Source of the DNA: Candidatus Acidiferrum typicum
GTDB taxonomy: Bacteria > Acidobacteriota > Terriglobia > Acidiferrales > UBA7541
Assembly: GCA_002478115.1 (NCBI GenBank)
Contig: DLMH01000196.1
Location: forward strand, 1 to 64,000
DNA: 64,000 nucleotides
Direction: 5' to 3'
In this document: positions 9,637-18,990 of the stretch, piece by piece
Layout of the letters: the number at the start of each line of letters is the position of its first letter
Numbering within the stretch: the first letter of the stretch is position 1
Program-made: the position numbers and the translations under genes
The notes under the pieces: generated by a model
Told to the model about the DNA's origin: nothing
The model's input: only the letters and a program-made list of their open reading frames with translations
Databases searched by the model: none

Positions 9637-11889
9637 GTGAATCGATTGGGAGCCCGAAGTCTGGGCATCTGCGGGGTGGCTGCCGTCTTCGCAGCAGTTT
9701 TGGGACTAGGCGCCGTGCAGCACGGCTCAAGCATGGCCGGTTCGGCGTATGCGCAGCGACCGGCAAGTGCGCACGCCATGGGATCCTCTCCCTCGCCCAG
9801 CGCTGATGATCCGAAGCTGGCTGCGATTACGGTCGACTACCCAGAGGAAGGATCGATCTTCCCGCCGGAGATCACACCTCCAACATTCCTCTGGCGTGAC
9901 GCTTCGGACAGCGCCTCCGTGTGGACAATCGATGTGGCGTTCACCGACGGCTCGGCTGGGATTCGGGCGGAATCAGCGGGCGAGCGGTTGCGCATCGGCG
10001 AGATTGACCCGCGTTGTATCTCCGCAAGCAACGAACCGCCCAAGCTTACGCCCCAGCAAGCCGCAGCGCGAACTTGGATACCGGATGCGGCCACCTGGGA
10101 GGCGATGAAGAGACAATCGAAGGAGCATCCAGCCACCGTCACGATCACCGGATTCCAAGACGAGCATCTGGACCACCCCGTTTCCCTCGGCGCGGTGGTG
10201 ATTCAAACCTCGATGGATCCAGTGGGAGCGCCGATCTTCTATCGCGACGTCCCGTTGATACCCTCGGAGTTGGAAGAGGGCGTGATCAAGCCGCTGGCCC
10301 AAGGCGATCTTCCCCTGCTCTCCTGGCGCTTACGCAACATCGCCGAGCCCCGCAGCCGTCTGCTACTGACAGGCCTTCACACCTGCGCCAATTGCCATTC
10401 GTTTTCCCGCGACGGCAAAACACTGGGGATGGATCTCGACGGTCCTGCCAACGACAAGGGGCTGTACGTGCTCACCTCCATCAAGCCGGAAATGGTCGTC
10501 CGGAATCAAGACGTGATCTCGTGGAGTTCCCTCCGGGATGAGACGGTTTCACCTTCGAGGATCGGTTTCATGTCGCAGGTGTCGCCCGACGGCAAATACG
10601 TCTTGACCATGTTGCGGGGGCTGGAAAAAAAACTCGCCGATAGCTACTACGTTGTGAATTTCAAGGACTACCGTTTCCTGCAGGTGTTCTATCCGACGCG
10701 CGGAATCCTTGCCTGGTACAACCGCGCGACGGGCCGAAGGCAGACCTTGCCCGGGGCTGATGATCCGCGCTACGTGCAAACCAACGCCGTCTGGAGTCCC
10801 GACGGCAAGTACGTGGTTTTTGCCCGGGCGGAAGCGAGGGACCCCTACCCCAAAGGTCAGAAGTTGGCCGAGCGTGCCAACTCCCCGGAGGAGACCCAAA
10901 TCCAATACGACCTCTACAGGATTCCCTTCAACGACGGCAAAGGTGGCCAGCCAGTGCCGATCGCGGGCGCTTCCCACGACGGTATGAGCAATAGCTTTCC
11001 CAAGGTTTCGCCCGATGGCCGCTGGATCATCTTTGTGAAGTGCCGCAACGCGCAGTTGATGCGCCCCGACAGCCAGCTTTACATTGTGCCCGCGGAAGGC
11101 GGCGTGGCGCGGCGTATGCGCTGCAATACTCCGTTGATGAACTCCTGGCACAGCTTCTCGCCCAACGGCCATTGGCTGGTTTTCTCCTCGAAGAGCCGTT
11201 CGCCCTACACGCAGATGTATCTGACACACCTCAATGCCGAGGGCAACGACAGCCCGGCGATCCTGATCGACAACTCGACAGCGGCTAATCGCGCGGTGAA
11301 TATTCCGGAGTTTGTGAATATCCCCCCGGACGGGATGATGAAGATCGACGTGCCCGCGGCCGAGTCGTACCGGCTTTTCGACGTTGCGTCGGACCTGACG
11401 GCCAAGGGCCAGCTTGAAGCGGCCATTGCAGCGTGGAAGAAGGTTCTGGAACTGGATCCTCGCAATGCCAAGGCACAGAACAATCTTGGGAATGCGCTCA
11501 TGTGGCAGGGAAAGCTTGTCGAGGGGACGGCGCATTTGCAGAAGGCCCGGGAGATCGATCCCGGCTTCAGCGAGGCCCAAAGCGATTTCGGAATTGCGTT
11601 CTATAATCGCGAGCAGTTCCGCGCTGCCATGAAGATGTCGGATTGCGACGGCGCTGCTATTTACGGCAACAAGATTCTTGCCGTGGCGCCGGACGATGCC
11701 GAAGTAAAGAAGGCCTTTGCAGACTGCGCGCTGAAGCAATATCGTCAACAGATGCGGGCGGCGCTTGAAAAATCCGATTGGCAGACGGCGCTCTCATTCG
11801 CCAACAAAGTATTGGCGCTTGTGCCGGGTGATGACGAGGCCGAAAAGGCCGTGCAGCAGTGCAACTTGGCCGTCAGTCGACCGCAGTAG
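9637..11889 (+). CDS. PD40/TolB-like propeller protein with a CxxCH motif and C-terminal TPRs
   Basis: A 750-residue exported protein starting at a GTG. After a signal segment (LGICGVAAVFAAVLGLGA) comes a domain with a single CANCH haem-binding-type motif (residues 250-254), then several PD40/TolB propeller strands (VSPDGKYVLTML, WSPDGKYVVFARAEA, VSPDGRWIIFVKCRNA, FSPNGHWLVFSSKSR) and C-terminal TPRs from about residue 580. Similar cytochrome-motif plus TolB plus TPR proteins are common in Acidobacteriota and Bacteroidota; function unknown. After the stop codon another frame continues to about 12038 as TPR-like sequence (VAEAQQKGDGDA, VPNDAQADL), so the gene may have lost its last repeat by a frameshift near 11880. 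Confidence 0.8.
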   Translation: MNRLGARSLGICGVAAVFAAVLGLGAVQHGSSMAGSAYAQRPASAHAMGSSPSPSADDPKLAAITVDYPEEGSIFPPEITPPTFLWRDASDSASVWTIDVAFTDGSAGIRAESAGERLRIGEIDPRCISASNEPPKLTPQQAAARTWIPDAATWEAMKRQSKEHPATVTITGFQDEHLDHPVSLGAVVIQTSMDPVGAPIFYRDVPLIPSELEEGVIKPLAQGDLPLLSWRLRNIAEPRSRLLLTGLHTCANCHSFSRDGKTLGMDLDGPANDKGLYVLTSIKPEMVVRNQDVISWSSLRDETVSPSRIGFMSQVSPDGKYVLTMLRGLEKKLADSYYVVNFKDYRFLQVFYPTRGILAWYNRATGRRQTLPGADDPRYVQTNAVWSPDGKYVVFARAEARDPYPKGQKLAERANSPEETQIQYDLYRIPFNDGKGGQPVPIAGASHDGMSNSFPKVSPDGRWIIFVKCRNAQLMRPDSQLYIVPAEGGVARRMRCNTPLMNSWHSFSPNGHWLVFSSKSRSPYTQMYLTHLNAEGNDSPAILIDNSTAANRAVNIPEFVNIPPDGMMKIDVPAAESYRLFDVASDLTAKGQLEAAIAAWKKVLELDPRNAKAQNNLGNALMWQGKLVEGTAHLQKAREIDPGFSEAQSDFGIAFYNREQFRAAMKMSDCDGAAIYGNKILAVAPDDAEVKKAFADCALKQYRQQMRAALEKSDWQTALSFANKVLALVPGDDEAEKAVQQCNLAVSRPQ

Positions 11890-12139
11890 CCGAGGCCCAG
11901 CAGAAAGGCGATGGCGACGCCACTCTCTCCAGCGCCCAGAAGTATGACTTGTTCGTGCCCAACGACGCCCAGGCTGATCTATCCCTAAAGTTGCGCCAAC
12001 CCCTGACGCAGATCACAGCATTGCGGGCCACTGCGTGAGATAAAACCTATATCTTACCAACGCCGGATCACCCGGCCTGGTTCACGGTGCCTTCACTGTG
12101 CTGGCAAGATGAGCCGGTCCCAGCACAAAGGAGATACAA

Positions 12140-13522
12140 ATGCCTTGTTCTAAAATCCATTTGCTCACTCCGGTTCTCTTCCTCCTCGCACTCCCCGCTT
12201 TCCTTATGGCCCAGGGCAAAGCCGCACCCACTTCTTACGATCTACGAGTCAGAATTGAACCCGCATCCGGGAATCTTGCTGTGCTGGCGAAGATCGAGAT
12301 CCCCGTGGAGCCCGGCGCGAAGAACTTTCGATTCAACCTCCACGGGACATTCGTCATAAAAAAGCTGCTGTTGGAAGGCAAGGACGCAATCTTCTCCTCG
12401 GTCCCTGGCGAGGCTTCTTTCATGCTGCCCCCGCCCCAAAGAGTAATCGTCACTCTTCCTGCAGTGCTCGCGCAAAACAAAGTTCACATGGACATCGAAT
12501 ATGAAGGCCGCCTCAAAGAGGTTGGGGAGTTCGGCGCATCTTCGGATCAGAAGGAGGCAATGGACGACCAGATCAACTCGCGCATGGTGGAACTCGCCGG
12601 CTATTCTTCGTGGTATCCGCAATTCACCTTTGGCACGCCTTTGCAACTCGCACTCGAGGTCTCTCTTCCGCAAGGCTGGATAACCATCTGCTCGGGCAAG
12701 CAGCTGGAGAACCGCGTCAAAGAAGGTCGCGAAATCACGCGCTGGTCTTCGCCCAACGATATCGACATTCTGGTGGTCGCCTCTCCGCACTTTAAAAAGA
12801 AAACTTTCCGCGAGGCGGGGACCAACATCGAAATCTACCATACCCAAATGCCAGAGGCGTTCATCGACAACGAAGTTCAGCAAATCGCGGGCGTGCTCAA
12901 GCTCACTACCGACCGCCTCGGCGAAACCAACATTCCCGCGGGAACTATCAAACACGTCTATTCGCCGAAACGCAAAGGCCAGGGAGCGGCTGGCATTTCC
13001 AGGCCGGGAATGATCGTGACTTCCGAAGGCAGGACCCTGGACTCCCTGGCCCAGGACCCGCATTTCTCTCTGTTTCAGGGAATCGCCCATGAGGTCGCGC
13101 ATTTCTGGTGGAACTTTGGCGCTGACCAGGGAGACTGGATCAACGAAGCCTTCGCCGAATATTTCTTTTCCACCGCCGTTCAGACGGTCTCCGGTGAACA
13201 AGCATTCCAAGTTGTGCTCGACAATTACCGGAAACAGGTGCGAGGATTGCCTCCTGATGTCCCTTCCCTGGCGAATGTGCCTTTTATGAATGACAAAGTC
13301 GCGTTCGTCGTGCGCTACTACAAGGGCTCGCTCATGCTCCACTCACTTCGCCAGACTCTGGGCGACGATAAGTTCTTTCAGGCGTGCCGCTCCTTCTCCG
13401 ATACCTATAAAGGCAAATCCATCGGCACGCAGGAATTCCGCACTTTTTGGAAGGATCGGCTCGGCGACCACAAGGCTTTGGTTGATACCTGGCTCGATGC
13501 GAAGGGTGGGCTGCCGATGTAA
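12140..13522 (+). CDS. Secreted M1-family-like zinc metallopeptidase
   Basis: 460 residues with a signal peptide (LLTPVLFLLALPAFLMAQG). The gluzincin motif HEVAH (317-321) is followed 18 residues after Glu318 by Glu336 in NEAFAEYF, as expected for zinc ligation in M1 aminopeptidases. The N-terminal half is a beta-sandwich-like region. It is shorter than classical PepN (about 870 residues) and lacks an obvious GAMEN sequence, so the exact specificity is open. AAGGAGAT lies 6 bases before the ATG. It is the third plus-strand gene in a row after the TPR and PD40 proteins. Confidence 0.82.
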   Translation: MPCSKIHLLTPVLFLLALPAFLMAQGKAAPTSYDLRVRIEPASGNLAVLAKIEIPVEPGAKNFRFNLHGTFVIKKLLLEGKDAIFSSVPGEASFMLPPPQRVIVTLPAVLAQNKVHMDIEYEGRLKEVGEFGASSDQKEAMDDQINSRMVELAGYSSWYPQFTFGTPLQLALEVSLPQGWITICSGKQLENRVKEGREITRWSSPNDIDILVVASPHFKKKTFREAGTNIEIYHTQMPEAFIDNEVQQIAGVLKLTTDRLGETNIPAGTIKHVYSPKRKGQGAAGISRPGMIVTSEGRTLDSLAQDPHFSLFQGIAHEVAHFWWNFGADQGDWINEAFAEYFFSTAVQTVSGEQAFQVVLDNYRKQVRGLPPDVPSLANVPFMNDKVAFVVRYYKGSLMLHSLRQTLGDDKFFQACRSFSDTYKGKSIGTQEFRTFWKDRLGDHKALVDTWLDAKGGLPM

Positions 13523-13548
13523 GACTTGTTTTCCGAGTTCAGCGTGGA

Positions 13549-13740
13549 CTCAGATTCACGCTGGTTTACAAATTCGAAGGAAAATCGCGAGTGGTCCACG
13601 TGGCTCTTTGCCGCGTGCGTGACTTTCACGATCTGGAGACGCTCGGCCTCGAAGATATTTTCAGCGAGAGCGCGATCGTGATTGTGGAATGGCCGGACCG
13701 GCTGAAACTGCGCACGCATTGGCCGGGGGGTGCGGATTAG
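13549..13740 (+). pseudogene. tsaE: tsaE 3' remnant
   Basis: Directly after the peptidase gene an open frame reads FTLVYKFEGKSRVVH, RVRDFHDLETLGLEDIF and IVIVEWPDRL, ending at a TAG (13738-13740). These match in order the conserved C-terminal half of TsaE, the ATPase of the tRNA t6A pathway (SPTFTLV, DLYRL, LGLEE, VEWPER). The Walker A half is missing, and there is no start codon in a sensible place. Since t6A synthesis is essential, a complete tsaE should exist elsewhere in the genome. Confidence 0.65.
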
Positions 13741-13827
13741 GTTGGAGCACGTTGCAAAGGATGCGCGAAAAATTGCGATGGAGAACAGTTCTGAATCAGA
13801 AGCGCGCCGTAGCGGTGAAAGGTTCGA

Positions 13828-14780
13828 TCACGGCTCCTTGGGCTTCTGAATGACTTGCTGCGTTTGGACAGAAAATAGCTGGAAGTCGGAAAAAGTGTGC
13901 TCGGTGATCATGCGGCGCTTGTCATAGTCCGTGTACGCCACGGCGAATCGGGGCAGCCAGATTTCGACATTTTGCGACTGAAATTTCACCGGGGCGTAAT
14001 CCACTGAGACCCCGTTGGCCTGCAAATCGATCAGGAGAATTGCTTCCACCAGATTCGTTTCGAGATGCATCACCTGACCGGAGTCTGCTGCAATCCAAGC
14101 GCGGCCTTTGAGACCGTACGGGTAGACTTCCGTCGCAGTTTCCATCTTCGCAGTGCGGGGGCGTTTCCCTTTCATCTGGCGAAAGTGAACAACCCAGGCG
14201 GGCTGGTTATTCCACTTAGTGTAACCCTCGCAGCGCATTTCATAGTCGCTTTGCAGCGCGGGATAAAAGATCAGCGCCAAGGCTGGCAGCCCTTTGTCCA
14301 CGACGGCGCTTAAGTGCCCGTCGTCGGTCCCCGCAAGGCGTGTGCGTGTCTCATGAACCTTGAGCGGCTCGGATTTTTCTCCGAAATCAACCACGTAATC
14401 AAACTTTGCGGCGAGAGACGTTTGAGGCATGCCCTGTCTGTTTGTTTGTAGCGAACCTGCTCGTGCGCGATAAAGTTCTGAAGATGATCGACCAGCTCTT
14501 CAGCGCGTTGCCCGGCCTGTTTCAGGACCTCGGGAAGCGCGCAGGGCGGCGTCGCGGAGACAGCCGGAAGGCGAGCGTCCACCCGGGGCGGATCCCAGTG
14601 TAATGCGGGCGCCTTCTTTTCTTTTTCTTGAGATGAGCTGGCTGGTGGAATTTTCGCAGTCCCTAGGCTCGCGAGCAGCCCCACCGCGGAAAGGAAAGCG
14701 AGCGCGGTGAATCGTGAGGCCTTTTCGTTACGGGCGGTCCCGCAAGTGCGCGTCAGCAAAGGTAGATGGCAAGGTCTCAT
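13828..14780 (-). pseudogene. Exported hypothetical protein, split by a frameshift
   Basis: Two overlapping minus-strand frames make one protein. The first (from 14780) has a signal segment (FTALAFLSAVGLLASLG) and a helical part ending HLQNFIAHEQVRYKQTDRA. The second continues as MPQTSLAAKFDYVVDFGEKS and runs to a stop at 13828 with alternating beta-strand sequence. The switch falls near 14428-14436 in GACAGGGCATGCC, where one base added or lost restores a single frame of about 315 codons. I do not recognise the family; it looks like an acidobacterial lipoprotein-carrier-like or outer-membrane-associated protein. A sequencing error is the alternative explanation. Confidence 0.6.
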
Positions 14781-14876
14781 TGCGGGGGCGCCGGAGGATC
14801 AAGTCCCACGATCTGGGATTCAACATCAACCTAATTGGATGATATCCCAATTGCGTCGCCGCCTTTGAGCTTTCAG

Positions 14877-17132
14877 TTAACTCATAGCGGCTTCAGGTTG
14901 GAACGAGACCTCGACGGGCTTTCCCTCAAACGTTACGCTCCGCGTAATTTCAGCCAACTGTACTGTAATGGCCCTCGGTCCCGGCGGCAGCATGCGCGAA
15001 CCCGAGGCCAGTTGCAGACTAAGTGCCTTGCGCGCGTCGTTCCACGTCATCTGGATGCCCATCCATTCTCCCTTGCGAAAGTTGAAGGAAGTACCGTCGT
15101 CTTCGTAAAGCAAGAAAGAAGCATCGGCGCCGGGGTAAATGGAAACGGAAAGCGGCTCGTCGACTTTCTCGGCTGTAAACTGCTTCACCGGACCAAGCGG
15201 CAGGATCGATCCCGCACGCACATAAAGCGGCAACGTTTCGAGATCAATGGGCCGGCTGATCTCGCGGCCGCCATCGAGGCGTTCGCCAGTCCAGAAGTCG
15301 TACCAGGCGCCGCGCGGGAGGTAAACCTGACGCGTCGTTGCTCCCTTCTCGACAACGGGAGCAACGAGCATGCTGCTTCCCCACAAATACTCGTCGCCAC
15401 ACTCCACCGCCTTCGGATCGTCGGGAAAATTTAGCCATAAAGCGCGCATGATCGGCAGGCCCGTGGCCGCACATTCGCGCACCGCACTGTACAGATAGGG
15501 CAGCATGCGGTAGCGCAGCTCCAGATATTTCCGGCAGATCGGTTCCACGCTTGCATCATGCAAGTGGCTGGAATCGGGGATGGCGGCGCCGGTGTAGTTG
15601 TTAATCTCCGCCGGACCGGGATCTCCTGTGTTCCAACCCCAGGGAAGCCGCAGCTTCCACGCGCGGCCATGACAGCGGAAGAGCGGGCAAAACGCGCCGA
15701 ACTGAAACCAACGCAGATATAACTCCGCGGTGAATTCCGGGGTCGGAACAAAACCTCCGATGTCCGTACCCCAATACGGGATGCCGCTCAGCGCGGTATT
15801 AAGAGCAATGGGAATATGAGTCTTCAGCGTTTCCCAAGTGGAGTACACATCCCCTGACCACAGGAACGAAGCATACCGCTGCATGCCGGCATAGCCATTG
15901 CGATGCAGCGCATAAGGCCGCTCGTTCGGCCGATCCATCTGCGGTCCTTCCCAGTACATGCGATTCCTGACCAGCCGCGACGCGATGTCGAGCGGATCGC
16001 CTTCGTCCGGCCACCACCCGTCCACTCCCATCGCGAAGTCCTTGCGATGCGCGTCCCAGTAGCAACTTGCTTCCCCTTCGTCGAACCGCGAAAGGCTACA
16101 GGGATCGCGCACCGTCCCGCGGAGTTTGTCGGACAGAATCACCACATGCATCACGGCTCGAAAGTGTTCCTTATGCAACTCATCGAGGATTTCCTTGGGA
16201 TCGGGGAAGACTCGAGAATTCCACGCGAAAGAGCCATTCTCCGTGTTCCAGCCGGAGGGACAAAAACCCGTGCCCAAGTAAATCAGCGCATCGCAAGGCA
16301 AATTTTTTTCGCGGAAGGTCTTCGCTTCGGCGAGCACTTCCTCTCGACTGGCAAGTGTGCGGTGCGACTGTTGATAACCGAAACTCCACAGCGGAGGCAT
16401 CTCGGCATGGCCCGTGATCCGCGCATATTCGGCCATGATCGTAGCCGGATCTGGGCAAGCGACGAAAAACAGATCGAGCGGAAGGGCGGCACCTGCACTA
16501 GCAGGTTGAAACTTTCCTCCGGATCCGGTGAAGTCAAAGGTACCGAACGGCTGGTGAAAAAATATCGCCCACCCGGACGTCCCGATAATCCAAGGAACGG
16601 GAACCCGGCCACCATGGGTAGCAAGCTTGTTGCCGCTTTGCCCGCTTCGCATGAGGTCGATGGAGCCACGGCGGTCGAACTGGGGTCCACCCTCCCCCAG
16701 ACCAAATAGCCGTGAATTTCCGATCAGAAAAGAGAGGGCGCCGGTGTTGTCGTCCCAGGCGAACTGCTGGATGATGTCGCCACCCTCGTTCGTAGCGGTG
16801 ACTCTGACGGGCGGGAGGGAGATCTGAAGCCGGACTCTCCCTACCGCAATCGTGTGCCCAGGCTCCGCCCGCAGTTTGGCAATGGGAGTGCCCCAGGATT
16901 CTTGGACAAGGGACCCGTCAGAAGGGATCGATCCAACCAATCCGTTATTCAACACGGGGAGGATGCTCAGTCGGAAAGTATGGGGACTGACAGGAGTGAT
17001 TTGTACCTCGACCGGCTGAGCAGGAGCACTTGGGTCCTCCCCGGCCGCTCTCAGCGTCGGGCGGACAATCACGGCTGTAGAGGCCGCAACCAGTCCTTTC
17101 AAGACATCACGGCGGTTCCACTGAGGATTCAT
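14877..17132 (-). CDS. GH31 alpha-glucosidase/alpha-xylosidase family protein, Tat-exported
   Basis: A 751-residue retaining alpha-glycosidase. I use the ATG at 17132 because it puts the twin-arginine signal NRRDVLKGLVAAST at residue 5; an in-frame start at 17186 would add 18 unlikely residues. The protein has the galactose-mutarotase-like N-domain (LFGLGEGGPQFDRRG) and the GH31 barrel with GWWPDEGDP, whose Asp (about residue 376) is the nucleophile, and WGTDIGGFVPTPEF and RCHGRAWK further on. GH31 enzymes act on alpha-glucosides, alpha-xylosides of xyloglucan or sulfoquinovosides; the site alone does not decide. Its promoter carries the same LacI-type operator as the arabinan genes. Confidence 0.9.
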   Translation of the reverse strand: MNPQWNRRDVLKGLVAASTAVIVRPTLRAAGEDPSAPAQPVEVQITPVSPHTFRLSILPVLNNGLVGSIPSDGSLVQESWGTPIAKLRAEPGHTIAVGRVRLQISLPPVRVTATNEGGDIIQQFAWDDNTGALSFLIGNSRLFGLGEGGPQFDRRGSIDLMRSGQSGNKLATHGGRVPVPWIIGTSGWAIFFHQPFGTFDFTGSGGKFQPASAGAALPLDLFFVACPDPATIMAEYARITGHAEMPPLWSFGYQQSHRTLASREEVLAEAKTFREKNLPCDALIYLGTGFCPSGWNTENGSFAWNSRVFPDPKEILDELHKEHFRAVMHVVILSDKLRGTVRDPCSLSRFDEGEASCYWDAHRKDFAMGVDGWWPDEGDPLDIASRLVRNRMYWEGPQMDRPNERPYALHRNGYAGMQRYASFLWSGDVYSTWETLKTHIPIALNTALSGIPYWGTDIGGFVPTPEFTAELYLRWFQFGAFCPLFRCHGRAWKLRLPWGWNTGDPGPAEINNYTGAAIPDSSHLHDASVEPICRKYLELRYRMLPYLYSAVRECAATGLPIMRALWLNFPDDPKAVECGDEYLWGSSMLVAPVVEKGATTRQVYLPRGAWYDFWTGERLDGGREISRPIDLETLPLYVRAGSILPLGPVKQFTAEKVDEPLSVSIYPGADASFLLYEDDGTSFNFRKGEWMGIQMTWNDARKALSLQLASGSRMLPPGPRAITVQLAEITRSVTFEGKPVEVSFQPEAAMS

Positions 17133-17197
17133 CGCTGTTTCACGCTCCGGGCCGCTCCTCGCAACGCGTTCTGGCCTGGCATCCACTGGATCGGGTG

Positions 17198-17233
17198 ATT
17201 GTAGCGGAACGCGGAAATGGAGTAAACGTTTGC
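17198..17233 (-). promoter_or_regulatory. GH31 promoter with LacI-type operator
   Basis: On the minus strand TTTACT (17221-17226) and TACAAT (17198-17203) are 17 bases apart. The operator GCAAACGTTTAC (17222-17233, palindrome core 17224-17231) overlaps the -35 box. The same site would also lie in the promoter of the divergent MFS relic, whose possible -10 is TACAAT at 17246-17251. Confidence 0.6.
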
Positions 17234-17283
17234 CACCCTCGCGTGTACAATCTCACCTGCGTCCCAGGCGAAATCGACTTGGA

Positions 17284-17564
17284 GTGGAGGAAACCGGTTT
17301 GCGGTGGCGTATCGCCATTCTGGTCAGTGTTGCGATCGCCATCAGTTATCTTGATCGCCAGACCCTTCCGGCCGCGGTCAAAGCGATCAGCAGAGACATT
17401 CCGCTCAGCAACGAGCAGTTCTCGGCCCTACAGTCCGCGTTCTTGTTCACCTACGCTTTGATGTATGCGGGGGGCGGAAACTGGTGGACGTTCTGGGAAC
17501 GCGGCGTGGTTTTACCGTGGTCATGCTGTTTTGGTCGCTTGCCTGTGCCAGCCACGCTCTGGCT
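17284..17564 (+). pseudogene. MFS sugar (hexuronate-type) transporter, 5' remnant
   Basis: From a GTG at 17284 the frame reads LRWRIAILVSVAIAISYLDR and NEQFSALQSAFLFTYALMYA, the first two membrane helices of an ExuT-like major facilitator. In the run GGGGGGCGGAAACTGG near 17474 one base has been lost; the next frame continues as KLVDVLGTRRGF and VVMLFWSLACASHALA, the conserved loop and third helix. Similarity stops at about 17564, where recombinase sequence begins. About 95 of the usual 420 residues remain, so the gene is dead. It probably belonged to the GH31 side of the polysaccharide locus, divergently transcribed from a shared operator. Confidence 0.75.
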
Positions 17565-18428
17565 AAGCACTGGACCCCGCGGTTTGGTGACCATCGCCGG
17601 TGCAACATCTCCAGAGTTGAAGTTCAGCAGTATCTCTTGGAGAAGCTTACGCAAGGTTTTGCATGGGAGACCACCAACCATTTGCGCCATCTCTTGAGCA
17701 AGGTCATGGGAACAGCGGTGAATTGGGACTACGTCCCGAACAATCCTGTGCGCGATATAAAGATGCCCGAAAGGACTCTGAAACGCCCGCACAGATATCT
17801 CACGGCAGAAGAGGTTCGGCGGCTTATTGCATCAAGTAAGGAGCCTATCCGCACTATCGTTATCCTCGCGACGATGACTGGTTTGCGGATTGGCGAGATC
17901 CTTGCGCTGCGATGGGGTCGCATAGATCTACTTCGGGGCACCTTGCTTGTAGCAGAGACTTGCTACAGGGGGCATTTTGGAACACCGAAGACGCGCGCGA
18001 GTAGACGTGAAGTGCCTTTGGCGCCGGCTGTTGTGCGTGAATTGAAAGAGCGTTATATGCGTTCAGTGGACCACTCTCCGAATGCTTTGGTTTTTGCCAC
18101 TAGCCAAGGTGCTCCGCTTGCAGCGGACAATCTACGAAAGAAGTCGCTTCGCACTGCATGCAGGAGGGCTGGTATCCAGCGAATAGACTGGCATGCGCTT
18201 CGACACAAGCACGGCACGCTGTTACATGCACAAGGAACGCCGTTGAAAGTTGCACAGGCTCAACTGGGGCATTCTCATATGGCAACTACGCTAGAAGTTT
18301 ATACGCATGCCAGTGGGAGCGCGCAGAGAGACGCTGTGAATTTGCTCGGAGATCAATTGTTCCCAAATGTTCCCAAGTTGGAGAGCGGTGGAAATACCCC
18401 ACAGGAAGAAAGTCAGTTAGTTCAGTAA
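17484..18428 (+). pseudogene. Tyrosine recombinase (phage/ICE integrase), 5'-truncated and fused to the MFS relic
   Basis: An open frame of 314 codons begins inside the MFS remnant and changes to a site-specific recombinase at about codon 35. The catalytic domain is complete: Arg in TGLRIGEILAL, His-x-x-Arg in WHALRHKHG, His in LGHSHMATT and the nucleophile Tyr in EVYTHASG. Part of the core-binding domain (LLEKLTQGFAWETTNHLRHL) is kept, but the N-terminal arm-binding domain, about 100 residues, is gone. The stop codon lies 5 bases from the CCA end of tRNA-Pro, the usual place for an integrase of an element inserted at a tRNA 3' end. Without its N-terminus it is probably inactive for integration. 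Confidence 0.8.
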
Positions 18429-18433
18429 GTAAG

Positions 18434-18510
18434 TGGTCGGGGCGCCCGGATTTGAACCGGGGGCCTCCTGCGCCCAAGGCAGGCGCGCTACCAGGCTGCG
18501 CTACGCCCCG
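18434..18510 (-). tRNA. tRNA-Pro (anticodon UGG)
   Basis: The minus strand folds as a full cloverleaf of 77 bases: acceptor CGGGGCG/CGCCCCG, a D-arm with AGCCTGGTA, anticodon stem CCTGC/GCAGG with loop CTTGGGC (anticodon TGG), T-arm CCCGG-TTCAAAT-CCGGG, discriminator A and an encoded CCA (18434-18436 complement). Its 3' end faces the truncated integrase, so it is the likely attachment site. Confidence 0.93.
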
Positions 18511-18990
18511 ACAATTGATACGTCTCTGATTCTACTGTACTTCCCGGTTTGATTCCTAGTTATCACAACAACGACTTTGAGCCAACTGTGCCAAATAGCT
18601 GCCGATCATTCTGCTGTGCCCGAATCTGGTGGGCTCTAAACTTCTGAAAATAAAGAGCGCCAGAATTGTTGGAAGCGGCGCACCTTGCCTGAAAAGCAGG
18701 GGCGTCCCTTTTGCTGAGAATTCCAAGAACTCCATCGGTTTCATACTGTCTGAGTGCTTAGACATCCAGGAGCGAGAAGGCGCGCGCCATTTGAACGCGC
18801 ACTGGGCCCGTTCGAGGCGCACCTGCCTCGTGAGCAGGAGCGCTATTCGATCGGATTGTGTCGGATTTGGAGGGCGATCTGGCCCGTGTCGGCGTCCAGG
18901 TGTGTATTCTGGATAGAATGGCAGCCATGGTTTCGTCTCTTATTGGTCTCTCGCACTTGTTTCCTCAGTGGGTGTGATTCACACTTGCCC
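18511..18990. other. Intergenic stretch with tRNA-like hairpins
   Basis: No convincing gene in about 480 bases. Two stem-loops look like isolated anticodon arms: CCTTGC-CTGAAAA-GCAGGG (18683-18701) and CCTGC-CTCGTGA-GCAGG (18822-18838), each with a seven-base loop that starts CT and ends in a purine. D- and T-arms cannot be formed around them, so they are not functional tRNAs. Confidence 0.5.

Noticed and set aside
10549..11748. Minus-strand open frame of 399 codons
   Set aside because: Shadow of the PD40/TPR gene; no start signal or family features.
18796..18870. Possible tRNA-Thr gene around the CTCGTGA loop
   Set aside because: Only the anticodon arm folds; acceptor, D- and T-stems cannot pair, so no tRNA is called.
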